From NCBI GenBank assembly GCA_027924585.1, contig BSBM01000076.1, forward strand, positions 10,524,001-10,588,000: a stretch of 64,000 nt of DNA, read 5' to 3'. The notes under the pieces are model-generated. The model was not told where the DNA came from. It ran no database searches and was given only the letters and a program-made list of their open reading frames with translations. A program made the translations under genes and the position numbers. The first letter of the stretch is position 1, and every line of letters starts with the position of its first letter. Source of the DNA: Larix kaempferi. Its lineage: Eukaryota > Streptophyta > Pinopsida > Pinales > Pinaceae. Positions 11,016 through 24,200 of the stretch are shown here, piece by piece.

Positions 11016-13684
11016 TTGTGTGTTTAGTAGGTGGTCATGATGATAATGATAATGGTACTCACATTATGTTAGGTGATGGTGGTGGTGGCCATTGATTTAA
11101 TAATCAAATTGTAATATTTTTTTATTGTTATGTATATATGGACTTATTTTTATGTCCCTGAAGGAGATCATATATAGATCGTTGAATCCTTATTAATTTG
11201 GGCTAGAGCCTATAGTAGTCTATGAATTTTTTTCCTTTGCCTATAGTTTGGACAAAGGTTGAATTGTATTTGTTTTAAATCAAATTTTAATTTTTTTTTT
11301 TAAAATTATGATTGGTTGCAGATGTCATCCTCGTTTTTTGATTCCCATGAGGGGGCCGCGGGATGACGTCTGCTCAAACTGCAGACACTGTGCACACTGC
11401 ACACTCCAAGGCACTCATTTCTAGTCACCAAAGACTTGATTATCGAAGAGCTGAACAACCAAAACTCTCAACGGCGCAGGTTGTTTAATATTTTGATAAA
11501 GTATTCTGGTGGGCTTGCATGACTGTGGAGCTTGCATGGCTACCACATTTCTATGGCTACAACATTCCATAATGTCTTGGGCATGCGTGGGTTAACGTGG
11601 CTAAGCAAATTGTTTTTGTTTGATTTAAGCTTCGTAAAGAGGATGCATGTAGAGTTTGGTTCTGGCGATGTGCATTGTACCCTCGCTCTAGCAGTAGTTC
11701 TAACTTCTGGTGATTTGACTTAGTTCTCGGGTATCGATCCTTGTTTAGTAAGCTCGCAGATCAAGTGGATCTTCACTACTCACACAGGGTCTTTAATTGC
11801 TGTCAAAGATTATCAATGCCACAATCTATTAATGTCCCAGTCGTTAAATTGTGGTTAAAGATAATATATGTTGCAATCTATTCGTTTTTCCTCCATTTTA
11901 TCTTTTCTATATATTTTGGTTGGGATAGCCAAGGTCAGTTTTGGTTGGGATAGCCAAAGCCAGTGGAGGAGCAAGGATTGTTATCGGAAAAGTGCCTGCT
12001 CTGTTTATTTTTGGGATTAGATTATAGATCTGGGCAATAACAACTACATTATCACTTTAGTGAAAGCCACTTTCCTCCATATGGTCGAGATTTCATTGAT
12101 CACAAGCCCACAGATCGGTTTTCTAATGGCAAACTGTCAACACATTTCATCCGTATGGTATATATTTCCTTCTTCCCTAGATTCTCAGTGTTCTTATTGC
12201 ATTACTTATTATTTATTGTGATAATAATGACCTAAACATTGCCTGTCCACCTCTTGATGCACTTGAGCTGGGCTCAATTGCGTTTCTGGTTTTGTTTAAA
12301 AAAAATTGTATGGTACTCGATGGGCTGAGTTGCGTTTCTAGTTTTGTTTAAAAAAAATTGTATGGTAGTCGATGTTCAATTTAAGAATGTATTTTGTTTG
12401 GCATTTACGCTAATTGCATGTTTGCTAGTTCATAAATAAAACATATTCATTTTATATATCCCAGATCCATTTTAAGAACAAATTTATTCAGGGTATATGT
12501 TTCCCAGTTGATTGCTGTCTGTCCCTAGAGATGTTACAGGTCCAGGCCATTCCAAGAACAAAATTTAATGATTCCTGTAGAAAGTAATTAACAGGTCTCG
12601 GCCATTCCAAGAACAAAATTTAGTGATTCTTGTATAAAGTAATTAACAAAAATTAATTGTAGAATGCAATCAAGCTTGACAATATAATGCTTGGCACATT
12701 TTAAAAACGTAATGTGTAGTCCTCCCGTATTACTTGTATGTTCAATCTTTAAAGTTAGTATTTGATCATGCCTTTCTTATCAACTGGTTCCAGAGATTTC
12801 CTCAGTATATATACAAAAACTCAACAATAAATCCTAATTGGTGTGCAATTCTCTAAATCCGAATTTCAAGCAACAATTTTCTTTTTAAAATATTATAAAT
12901 TATTGAGTGATGAGTCATAGAATTAGAAGAATGAGATTCATCTACTCTGATATCAATGATTAATTCCAATCATTTTTTGGATAGTCATCATAGGGAAAGA
13001 AATGAAATGTTTATTTTAATGCTACCGAAAAAAAATGACGGCAATTTCAATACTGCACGCAATTTTATTTATAAAAACTCAATCAATCCAAAATATAAGG
13101 CCAAATATAAATACCCACCAGCACGCAATTTCCTTCCTTCTATGAAAAGCTCAATCCGAATCAATTCATGCTCCAGAAGTATCGAAGAAGTGGCAGGTGA
13201 AGGTAATCTAACCGAACAACCAAGAAATCCAAAGAACAAGCGATGAAAGCTTTGAGTTGTCATTATCAATCTAGAAGGATCTGATGGGAGAATGGGAAGC
13301 ATGGAAAACCAAAATAAGTTGATGGGATCTCAAGTCACTATGAGTCCAAAACGGTTGATTGATCATCTTTATTATCTGATTGCAAAAATATGACTGGTCA
13401 TCTTTTTAAGATTATTAATTTTTGTTTGTTGTTGTTACATGGACATTTTGTAAAGTAATTTTGATGGAATGTAACAATTTTGGAAATTTTGTAAAGTAAT
13501 ATTGATGGAATGTAACAATTTGTTTTTGGGTGTGAATTTAGTACGTAACATTTTTGGTTTAAATTGCAATTTTGGTAATCTGAATCTAATTGAAAGTCCC
13601 CAATACATATTAAAATTACAATTTTGTGTACGAAAACAGTTGTTAAATTTAGATAGAAATAGACTAGATCATAAAATATTAGCT
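11016..13684. other. Unassigned AT-rich DNA with small tandem duplications
   Basis: No supportable gene. It holds several two-copy tandem duplications: period 52 starting near 12278 (TTGCGTTTCT), period 55 near 12545 (GGCCATTCCAAG) and period 41 near 13445 (ATTTTGTAAAG). An imperfect hairpin has 13-base arms at 11318-11330 and 11361-11373. It presumably flanks or pre-dates the gypsy-0 insertion. Confidence 0.5.
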
Positions 13685-14615
13685 GGGAAAAAACGGCAAT
13701 TTCTAATCCCTTCATAAATCTCAAGGGTTTTATGGTATATATCAGCATTTTAAAATTATTGTTTTGCTTTTTTTTTTTGCCAACTCTACAGCATGGTTGG
13801 GATGAGATTTTTTTTCATGTAATGCTCTCTCTCTATAGCTGAACGTAACTATAAAACCTTGTTTTGTGTCAAGCGCAATGATTATTATTCAAATACTTAT
13901 GTTGTTCAGTTCGTTTCATTCAATTCTTGTTTTGTGTCGAGTGCAATGATTATTATTCAAATACTTATGTTGTTCAGTTCGTTTCATTCAATTCTGAGAA
14001 CGATGAGTAATAGATATTGTTTTAGGACTTTGGATTAATTTAAAAGTGATTTTTTGTACTAGGCACTAGGTGGGAAATGGAGTCATAGACAATTACTATG
14101 ACAACATAGGTACTATTCAATACTGGTGGTCTCATGCTTTCATATCGGATGCAACGTATAATGGCCTTTTGGAAAACTGGAATTTTAAGCTTGGGAAAAA
14201 ACGACAATTTCTAATCCCTTCATAAATCTCAAGGGTTTTATGGTATATATCAGCATTTTAAAATTATTGTTTTGCTTTTTTTTCGCCAACTCTACAGCAT
14301 GGTTGGGATGAGATTTTTTTTCATGTAATGCTCTCTCTCTATAGCTGAACGTAACTATAAAACCTTGTTTTGTGTCGAGCGCAATGATTATTATTCAAAT
14401 ACTTATGTTGTTCAATTCGTTTCATTCAATTGAGTAATAGATATTGTTTTAGGACTTTGGATTAATTTAAAAGTGATTTTTTGTATTGGGCACTAGGTGG
14501 GAAATGGAGTCATAGACGATTACTATGATAACATAGGTACTATTCAATACTGGTGGTCTCATGCTTTCATATCGGATGCAACGTATAATGGCCTTCTAGA
14601 AAACTAGAATTTTAA
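13685..14615. repeat. Nested tandem duplication (508-bp unit)
   Basis: Unit 1 (13685-14192) and unit 2 (14193-14615) are near-identical. Unit 1 is longer mainly because it contains a second, 68-bp tandem duplication (starts at 13859 and 13927, TTGTTTTGTGTC). Unit 2 lacks that internal copy, so either the 68-bp duplication came after the large one or one copy was later lost. Non-coding. Confidence 0.85.
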
Positions 14616-15377
14616 GGAACAAAATTATTCATCGGCCTGTAATGATTACATTAACTATGCCTTCGATTATGAGTTCGGTAACATAGATCTCTATAGTATC
14701 TATACCTCAACATGCACACAACTAATAGGGGATCGGAAGTTTGCCAGATTTAAAAATTCGGTACAAATTATCTATCCAGGTCTTGTATGAATTTAAGTAA
14801 TTATTAGGTCCCACATTATATGATTTTTATCTGACAGATCGTTAGGAAGATGTTTGGCTACGACCCGTGCATTGAAAACTATGCATAGATATATTATAAT
14901 CGCCCTGATGTGCAAACAACACTTCATGCTAATACCACGCATATTCCCTACAGTTGGACTAGTTGCAGGTGTGTCTAATATGTTTACCCAAGTCCGGTAC
15001 CTAACTTTTCAATATTTTTCCCATTTAAATTTCCTTCGTGAATGGCAGCTCAACCGTTAGTGAATACTGGACGGATTAAGAATTCTCCATGTTTCCCATA
15101 TACATGGAGCTTATTGCAGCCTGGCTTAGAATTTGGGTTTTCAGGTATTTCCTGCATCCACCCATCCAAACTATTTCAGTCTAACAGTACTAATTTCATT
15201 TTCACTCTAAATCTCTAAAACTATAGGCACCTAGAATTAAATTTACCCGTTTGATAATTAAATAATTCTACTCATTATTATTATTATCGTCTGTGAATAG
15301 ATTTAATAGATCTTTTAATCAATTTTCTGAAACGTTCATGTGCCTAGAAATAACGGTACCTGTTCGATAATAAATTA
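14616..15377. other. Intergenic stretch, nothing recognised
   Basis: AT-rich unique-looking sequence without a supportable gene. It ends at the target site of the LINE-2 insertion. Confidence 0.5.
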
Positions 15378-15810
15378 TACCAGAAAGATATTTTTTTTTT
15401 AACAAGAACAGGGGAAATAGATATATTTATAAAGGCTGTGCACAGCCATTCATTACAAGTTTTCACAAAAATTTGACAGAGTAACAAGTGCTTGGGAATT
15501 TATAACTGAAGTTTCTATCTGTCTACCTGCATGAGTTCTAAACAAAACTTGACTAAATCTGTTCAAAGTAGAGCAGGGATAAACCCTGACGAACTGCTGA
15601 TTTAGGAATATACAGAAAAACATAGAGTCTTAAACATCAAAAAAGAGGAACCTGAACTGAAACTGCAAACTATCCATATTTTTTGAGGTAGACAGAAGCC
15701 GCATCCGGCTTTTCCTGCTTAATCTCCTGGTTAACCGTCAGACTGCCATGGACGCAGCTTCCCTGCGATTTCCCGGTGAGCACTGCAATATCTTCCTGCA
15801 TATTATCTAC

Positions 15811-16098
15811 CTAGCCCATCAATTCGAACAGGTTTCTCTCCAGGTCATCAATTCTGGAGTCCTGGCAAGCGAGCTGGTTCACAGTGTAGCTCAAATCCTT
15901 GGCCATTTCCTCGTTTTGATTTACGCTTGTGCAAACTTCGTTGTAGGTGTTACGCACAGACAGCTTAATGTCGACCATGGTGCGACTCAACGCGGCAATG
16001 GCCGCCATAATGTTCTGCATATTGCCCGCCCTGTGGTGGAATAACAGTCCGGGACGGGAGGATGGAGAGCCCAATTCGCCGAGGGAAAGCCTGTTCAT
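15811..16098 (-). pseudogene. LINE-2 segment downstream of RNase H, coiled-coil-like
   Basis: A 95-residue open frame inside LINE-2, about 210 bp past the RNase H frame. It is rich in Asn/Gln/Glu/Leu with heptad-like spacing and contains CQDSRIDDLERNLFELM. A similar stretch (CMDSRLDDMES) lies downstream of RNase H in LINE-3 near 48950. No known family recognised. Confidence 0.5.
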
Positions 16099-16307
16099 CG
16101 CACTGGAGAGAGGTCAAGCCATTATGTTATATAGCAATGGAGGGGCAGTTGGCCCATTTAAGTGCAGTTCGTGGGAGCTGACAACACCACGAGGGCCCAA
16201 GTGCCATGCGCTGTGGAGAGGAGGGCGTGTGGCAGGGGCACGCAAAACGTCGACTACGGAGGAGGACGGGGATGGGGGGAGGGGGACCCTCAATCCACTA
16301 AGCCCCT

Positions 16308-16743
16308 TCAAACCCAAAACCATAATATTTTTAACCATTGAAAAATATTATGGGATAAATTGAAATCACCATTTAAGTTCTCCATGTGCCCGATGTCTAG
16401 CAATGTTCCTTTGTTGGCCGCTTCATCTGCTAACTTGTTATTTGCTCGACAGATGTGAAAGAAAGAAGTTTGAGAAAAGTGAGGATTAGATTTTATTCTT
16501 TGCATATACCTGTAAGCTCTAGATCCATGTGGGGCGGCGCCCCTTCTTATTGTTTGAATGACATGTCTGGAGTCCCCATAAACTCTGAGATTATCGATGC
16601 TGAGGGAGGATATCATATTGAAAGATAAGACGAGGGCAAGCCATTCAGCTTCATTGTTTGTCTTGATTCCTAATCCCCACGAGATAGATTCATTTTATTT
16701 CCTCCGGGATCAAATAAGACCCCACCCGCACCTGCCACCCCGT
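16308..16743 (-). pseudogene. LINE-2 RNase H domain fragment
   Basis: It begins in the conserved glycine loop (NGVAGAGGVLFD), so the first catalytic Asp is lost by 5' truncation. It continues TNNEAEWLAL (catalytic Glu), VYGDSRHVIQTI (catalytic Asp) and HICRANNKLADEAANKG (terminal Asp region). One frameshift near 16680 separates the glycine loop from the rest. Confidence 0.85.
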
Positions 16744-16758
16744 TACCAGAAAGATATT

Positions 16759-18359
16759 AATCACTATCAGTTTAAACGATATTTTTAACTTGCTTGACTT
16801 TTCAGATGAAAGGTTTGACTGGTATATATTCATTTCCTTGTGTTTACCCATATATGTTTTTCCTATTGACTTATATTTGTGAAGAAAAGGTTTATTGGTT
16901 TTGAATTAAATTTTATTTATTCAAGTCTATTTTAAGCAAAAGGGTTAATTTGGGTGGTAGTTATTTGTGTGCATTTTCTTAATGTGAAAAATCCAATTAA
17001 ATGGGAAAAAACCTCTTTACTGCTTTTATGGGAATTTCCTTAATGTGAAAAATACAATTGAATGGTTGAAAAAACTCTTTATTGCCTTTTTGGTTAATGG
17101 ACAAACAAATAAGATATCATTCATATGTTTGCATTGATATTTACAATTTTTTTTCTTAATTATTATTATTTTTTCTTGAAGATGTTTTTTTGTGTGAAAA
17201 CAAATTCAAGATCAACATTGAACCTCGCAAATCACAATTGACATCTTGATTCAAACAATAGGTAGAAAAAAATATAATCTTCAACCTTTGGCTTACATAA
17301 CAATGACACATGATTATGTGATTTCCCAACAACTTTTTAAAGAGTTTTTACGGAAATTTGAAATAGTCATTATAGATGCGTTTGGTGCTTCTCTCTCTAG
17401 TATAATTTATGGTTAAAGGTAGCATGCTGACAGAATTAGAGCTTCAGTTTCCACAAAAGCAATGTCTTCTCTTTCTTTTTACAATTTAGCAATCTACCAT
17501 CAATGGTAGGCTCATAGCTAGAACTAAGGCTTAGCAGCTTTATGGAAGCATGGTTTCTACAATAGTAACCACTTCGATTATTATTTTTATTTTGTTTTCG
17601 GTGTATAGAATTTTTAATCAACCTTTTAAAAAAATGGTATTTTATTAAATGCTTGGTTAGTGTTTTAAACGTCTCTATTCCATGATTTGTTGCATCATTA
17701 TTATTTCAATAGTTGTTTGCATTATCACATGAGCATAATACATTTGGTATTGCTACTTCTACATTAAACCTAGAAAAATAATGAGTAATATAAACAAGCA
17801 TTATACATATTTTTTACTTGGACCATTGATCTTGGTTTAAAATTCTCAATCAAAAATTTATCTCAAATGAGGACCTTCATCCAGATCTTCAAGGTTGCCC
17901 TTTAAGTAAAGATGTGCAAAGACATCTATGTATAGCCTACTTGCCAAAAAAACAGAATAAATATAAAAAAGATCTAGCACAAAACTCTAATACCTCCTTT
18001 TTAAGTCTCAAAACAATGAATTGCTTAACTGCAAATCTCACGAATATTTATATATTTAGAAAATTAATTTGACATATGAAGTTGTAATTCCTCTATAAAA
18101 AATAAATGCAAAATGCAAAATGTCTCTAGAGTCTCACTTGCAAACGCTTTCCTGGTTGCAAAAGAGTTGTTGATTCTACACCATAGCTCCTCGCTATTTT
18201 CAAGATCGGGGACATTGCCACCTCGTGGCTCTTGTTTTATGAAGTCAGTGGGATGCCAAATTATTTTATGATATTTATCTTCATGTGTACTATGTATTTT
18301 GTTTATGTCGATGAGTATGATTCATGTGTGTGATGCAATGTTATTTATTTTTTTATGTA
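16759..18359. other. AT-rich intergenic DNA, no gene seen
   Basis: Low-complexity A/T-rich sequence. The open frames here are short and show no family features. Confidence 0.5.
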
Positions 18360-18910
18360 TTTATGACGATGCCTTTTATATTAACTATAATTATAATTAC
18401 AAATTGTGCACAATCTTAATTATAATTGCAAGTTACAATCTCAGATATAATTACAATTTACAATCATTATTTTTTTTCAGAGAAAAAAAAACATACTTTT
18501 GATATTCTATTAGAATGAAAAAGTATATAACTGTCTATTACATTCAGTTAAAAAACTTACAATTTACAATCATTCTTACAATTTCACAACTACAAATTAC
18601 AATAAAAAATTACTAATTATATTTACACATTACAAATTACAAATTGGACATTTACAACTACAAATTTACAATTGCAAATTGCAATTACTGTTACAATCAA
18701 AACTTGTAAATTACAATTACAAATTTGCAATTACGTTTACAAATTACAAAGTAATTTACAAAATTGCAAAATTACAAAATAACTTATGAAATTGCAAAAT
18801 TGCAATTAAAAAATACAAACTTGCAAATTTACAAATTTCAATTTCAATTACAAGTGTACAGTGACACAATACTCTTACAATTACAATTTTGCAATAACAA
18901 GATACATAGG
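18360..18910. repeat. Degenerate low-complexity array of ACAAATT/CAATTAC words
   Basis: About 550 bp built from overlapping ATTACAAATT, TTACAATT and AAATTGCAA words, with no fixed period. It behaves like a decayed microsatellite. Open frames here are artefacts of composition. Confidence 0.75.
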
Positions 18911-19793
18911 GAAACAATAAGAAATAGAAATATTAAATTCATAGTGCTTTTGGTAAGGAGAAAGAGAAACTAATATATAAATCTAAGTAAAGTTTCCAAT
19001 TAATTTGGGCCATGTGAAAATAAAATTATGTTATTTCTTCACCTCCTATTTATCACAAATTTTACAAAATCAATCATTCCAACCTATTGTTTTTGGTTAG
19101 ATGATTGAGTAATTTCATTATGGAGGTTATAACTAAAATCCATGCTAGTGACTATGAGTTGGTGAATTGTTATAACTAACTTCATTTAGCAAAACCTTAA
19201 TGTGATTGCATTGTTAGAGTTTAAAAGTGGTTTTGTGATTAGTGAAGGCATTAATATTATGTAAATTAATTGAATGAAATCTAATGATAAAGTGTGTTAG
19301 TGTTACTTAAGAAAATAAATAAAATGCATTCACACATTATAGATGTCTTTTTTAAATGTAATTAATTTGTAAATGAAATATACATTTAGAATTAACATTG
19401 AAATTAGTTTATTACTTACTAGTTAATATTAACATATTTAGTATAAAATGATTATTTCCATATTGTTAGAAAATCATATTAAATATCGACACACATATGA
19501 TACACAGTGACCTATATTTTTTTCAATATCAACATGCCATAATAATGGTGCCACAATAATTCTAATATTTTATACTAAATATGCAATGAGATATAAATAC
19601 TTTAAAGTAAAATAAAATTATTTTTCAGTCAACAATTCCATACAATCCCAAATTACTTGATAGACAAACACATTTCACATCATATTGATTGTTAGCCAAC
19701 TAAAATTGTTTAAAAACATTTGGTAATCAACTTTCCATTTCCATCGTCATAACACAAAAATAAACAATATAATTAGAGAATTAAAGATTACAA
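18911..19793. other. AT-rich intergenic DNA, no gene seen
   Basis: No recognisable coding sequence or element. It ends at the target duplication of LINE-4. Confidence 0.5.
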
Positions 19794-19807
19794 TAATAAA
19801 ATGATAT

Positions 19808-21061
19808 TCCTGGGATGGGGTGACATTTGTTAGTGTGCAAGACACGTGATGAAGGTGTGTGCGGGCAGGAGGCGGCTGGAAACATTTGTTGCACCCTGCC
19901 AGACCGTGCAAACTATTAATTGATCTTTTTATTATGATGTGCCCTCCCATGATTCTGCTCTTGGATGGCCTACTCCTTAACCAAAATTCGACTCCACCTC
20001 CCTTCTGTGCATTAATGAGGATTCTTAAAGGTGGTAATGGCAAGATGGGATGATGGGCAAGTTTTATTCTTAGTCGACAGGTTCCTCCCCTGTGCGACAT
20101 TTATGCAGCCATCTGCCTGGATTTCCATGAGAGATATATCTCTAGTAGCTCGCATGCAAAGGCCATTCCAACCATTTGCTTCATCCTCATGGCTTGTCTG
20201 CGTGCTCATGGGCTCTCTCATCGTGCTATTGGATCTCGCCCTGTTCGGATTGGCACTTGGATTGAAGTAATATCCTCTTCATCCTCGATGGATTATTCGT
20301 CTCTTTCTTCGGTCTCAGCCTCTGGCTCTAAGAACTTGAAAATAGATTGCTTCGGCTCTAGTATGTGGATTTTACGATTTGAATGGTTTGATGGGCATGG
20401 TAATTCCTTGGTATTTTAGCCCCCAACACCTTTGTCTCCGACCCATGGTATCATTGTTGAAGACAAAAGGCGGGTTCAACAGAGTGTAGCAAATGACATA
20501 GTGCAGGTGCTGCCTTCTGACGGGGAAAATGATCAACATATGGAGTCTAAGGATGGTTTCATGAAGGCATAGTGGAATATCATATTTGAAGCTCGTCATG
20601 CTATCTAGAATTTGAATTTCAAGATGGACCAACTTAATCATTGTTTGGGTGAAATTGTTTCTACCATGGTTGCTCCGGGTATGGTTAACAATCTATGCTC
20701 CACTTCTCTACGAGATAGGATTATGTTGGGTGCGCCTCTCCAGCTTCTCTCGGTTGCGCAGAGTGAGGAATTTGAAGGCCATTCGGGTTCGTATGCTAGG
20801 TAAGCCCTGGTTTTTGTTTTCTGGTCATGATAATAGTTTTGCAGAGTCTATTTGTTATTTTCATTTGGATGGTCCCATTATGCTATGTAATATGTCCTTA
20901 GTCATGCTGGTGGTATATACAGTCCTTAGAACTTACGGGATTTAGCTACGTTTTTGTTTATGGTCCAGGAGGTTCGATCTAGTCACCTCCTCACTGCTAT
21001 GTACTGCTTTTGATTATGCAGATATAATATAATGTTCCTTATTACTTAACAAAAAAAACAT
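19808..21061 (+). mobile_element. 5'-truncated LINE-like retroposon, LINE-4
   Basis: The 14-bp duplication TAATAAAATGATAT occurs at 19794-19807 and 21062-21075, and the insert ends in an A-rich tail (about 21051-21061). The end (ATAATATAATG...CTTATTACTTAACAAAA) resembles the LINE-3 3' end near 49636. The coding remnant is weak: a frame around 20189-20800 with stops, including QNLNFKMDQLNHCL-like coiled-coil sequence, comparable in position and composition to the post-RNase H segment of LINE-2 and LINE-3. No RT or RNase H is left. Confidence 0.8.
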
Positions 21062-21213
21062 TAATAAAATGATATATCAACACTGTAAATGATGAAATAA
21101 AAATGTACATATCACTCTCTGTTGCCAACACCCTGATTATCTTCCTTGCTTGGCATGATAGCAATGTTGTTCTCAAAAATATGTTTAGATCTATGTTCGT
21201 TTCTTAATACGAA

Positions 21214-24200
21214 CTACCAATCCCTATCCAACATATCCGGGTTAAAAAACACTTGTTTGTAGTGTTTTGGGAAAACATAAGGCTCATTAGTTTCATCCCA
21301 CATCTTTCCAGAATTGATACATATCATCCCATTATCACGATCTTCCTTTACATTATTCCTGTCAAAATGTGTCCCACCACTTGCACATAAAAATAACACA
21401 CTGGAAAGATGAGAAGTCCACTTGAATGATCTCTTGTATCTTTTCGACATAACCCAACTTCCCCCTATTAGGTTTGGATCACATTGGCTAACACAGCTAG
21501 ATTGGTCGAACTCAACTTCCACTCCATAGTCTTGTGTAAGATGTCCATCATTGGCATCTTCGGTTGGAAAATGATGCCCTTTTTCCCACACAGATGGGAA
21601 CAAATGCACCTGTAAAAAATTAAGCAAATTATGCTGTCATGTGTCTAATAACCCAACCATTAATATATAAAATATAGATGTTATAATTCAAAGGTGCATT
21701 ATAAAGTTAAAAATGTACATAAAGAGATTATTATTGAGTTGTTGCACCCGATCCCTATGTTTAGCACATCCTTTTCAGCATGCACCATATTTCTCTCTGA
21801 CTTGGTCAACAACCTAACTGTTGAGATAGATCATTGGCATATTATTTTTTAAATGATCAGGATAAGGTATGCTTCTACCATTCAACCATATGAATTATTT
21901 CCTGTCAATGTCCCATTTCTTCATCCTCTCTTCATACAATGTGACCCACAGTTGTGTTGCCTCCACGTTGTAAAGAATGAATTTATTGATGGCATCAATT
22001 TCTAAATTCATTGTTGTATTCATGAAATTAAATCGACATATAGTATGTATGAGATCAAATATAGATTATGAATTTCATTATGAATAGTTACTATGTGGAA
22101 ATGTGACGAAATATAAGTGACTTACTCTTTATCATGCTCCTTTTTCCATTCGTTTGGAGTAGCTCCCCTTTGTCCTCATCGCGTTCATTGTCTCAAATCA
22201 CTATGCCTGGTGTCTGGTCGATTTGCTTGAGGTACTCACTGGCATAATAGAACAACTCATATCTGCAATAGACCCCTCAGGTTTTCCCTTTGTCGAACAA
22301 ATGCCTACAATTTTTTCATGTACCTCTCTAAGAAGAACAAACAACAACATGAGACCACCTCGACTAATTGAAACTCATTAACTAGGTGAATTAGAAGATG
22401 AACCTACAAGTCCATGAAACTCGTTGGCAGTTCCTTCTCAAACATAGCAACAATCTTAGCTGTCTCTTGATGTCGGCGTGGAATGCTATCCACGTGAATC
22501 TCCTTTGATGTGATCCACCGTACAAATGCAGATAGATTAGATATGGCACACCGTAGGTCCTCGTGAAAGTCGTGGTTCACATACCCATGAACAAGCAAAG
22601 GATAATGACACTACAAAGTGAACACAAACATTTAATTATGTTTTAACTTGTGGGATAAAAGATGAAAACAAAAAATAAAAACAATTTTTTTACATACATA
22701 CCCTTAGAAGGTTCAGATGGTCATATGATTTCAAACCCAACAAATGTTCATCTATAGTGTATCAGCGTTGTAGAGTAGACACATATAAAGAAGGCACCTT
22801 CACACCCAATATAACTTCCTTTTCCAAATAAAGATCATATTTCTTCAAAACCCATGGGACATCATCTTCTTTAAACGACCAAGAGGGGACAGCCTCTCCT
22901 CTATTTTTATGTCTTGGCCAATGCTTCTTTTTAGTATTTGAAGAAATAAGATATCTCCTTACAACCAACGTGTCACTTTGTTTCATTGATATTTTTACAA
23001 TGGTGTTTGCATTGTCACCACACACATGATGAATTTAGTAGCGGAGAGCACACTCACATTTTGGCGAGAAACTGATCCCAAGAAACCACCAGATGGAGAA
23101 AGTCGAAATAGAGGAGTTAACGAGGCCTACATCTCATTTGTTGTGATGCAAGAGGAAGGGATTGACGTGAAGGAGGAATGTGAGCTAGAGGAGATCGACG
23201 TGCCTCCATAAAGAAGATGAAACATTTCTAAATATATGCATGGGATCTAGTAGGTGGACAATCTTAAGATGCTCCCAATATGGGAGCTCATAAAATACCA
23301 ATTTTCTTTTCATCTGGATGAGCATTTTCTCAACACAAGTGTCGAAGAATTCAACATCATCGAACATAGGTTCCCCATTTGAATCGAACGTTTTTACAAT
23401 TTCCTTCTCCTTCTCTCTGTCATGTTCCTTAAGCCAGTGATCCAGTGTCATTATTTCAGGCCTTTGGGTTCTCTCTAGTTTACCATTGAAAGTAGATATT
23501 GCTCTTCTATAAGGGTGGATTTTTGGGAGGAATACCCTCGAGTAGTTGTACACTAGCTTTAGTAGGTGGCTAGACCACCTAGCCTTCATAGAAGGTCCAC
23601 AAATTTTACATCCATGATACCCTTTTGTTACAAGACCTGCAGTGTTATGGTATACAAAGCATGTTAGTGTTGAAGATCAATATAGTGGCACTAAATTAAA
23701 TATGCCAAAAAATATTGTTACGAATATAAAGAAATAAAAAAACATGTTTACCAAAGCAAACTCCTAATCCCGGATAATAATTTGTTGTGTATTTACATAT
23801 GCCATACAATGTAAAACTCCTCTTTGTTGGGATGGGTATTGATACATTGTATACCTATATACCTACCCATAATTTCTTTAATTCATCGATCAATGATTGT
23901 AGGTAAACATTCATATTCTTCACTTGTCTTCTACCAGGGACTATAAGAGCCAACATAAGATGTTCATTCTTCGTGGAAAACCATGGGGGGATATTGTTAT
24001 TGATCACTACTACAGTCCAAACATAATAGTTGGTGTTTTGTAGGGAATATTGGTTTACACCATCCATATCTATGCTCAATCGAAGGCTCCGTACTCCATC
24101 CTTGAATTTATCAGGCCATGTATCCTCTATATGCTTCATGGCTATTGAATTTGTTGGATTTGCATAACTCCTGCCTCACTTTGATGCAAGGCATTCCATC

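Larger units (their letters stand above)
15393..16743 (-). mobile_element. 5'-truncated LINE insertion, LINE-2
   Basis: Flanked by a perfect 15-bp target duplication TACCAGAAAGATATT (15378-15392 and 16744-16758). A T-run at the left (15391-15400) is the minus-strand poly(A) tail. The 5' end is truncated within the RNase H domain exactly at 16743. The insertion carries the RNase H C-terminal part, a proline-rich linker and a coiled-coil-like segment, then a 3' UTR. Confidence 0.95.

Noticed and set aside
10653-11040. Hydrophobic open frames of 94-109 codons on the plus strand
   Set aside because: They arise from the polypyrimidine tract of the gypsy-0 LTR. Two frames are open over the same bases and neither has family features.
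11318-11373. Hairpin GCAGATGTCATCC / GGATGACGTCTGC as a regulatory element or MITE
   Set aside because: A single imperfect stem with a 30-base loop, no target duplication and no neighbouring gene. Recorded only as a local inverted repeat.
15748-16363. Plus-strand frames opposite LINE-2
   Set aside because: Shadows of the minus-strand LINE. The target duplications and RNase H motifs fix the true strand.
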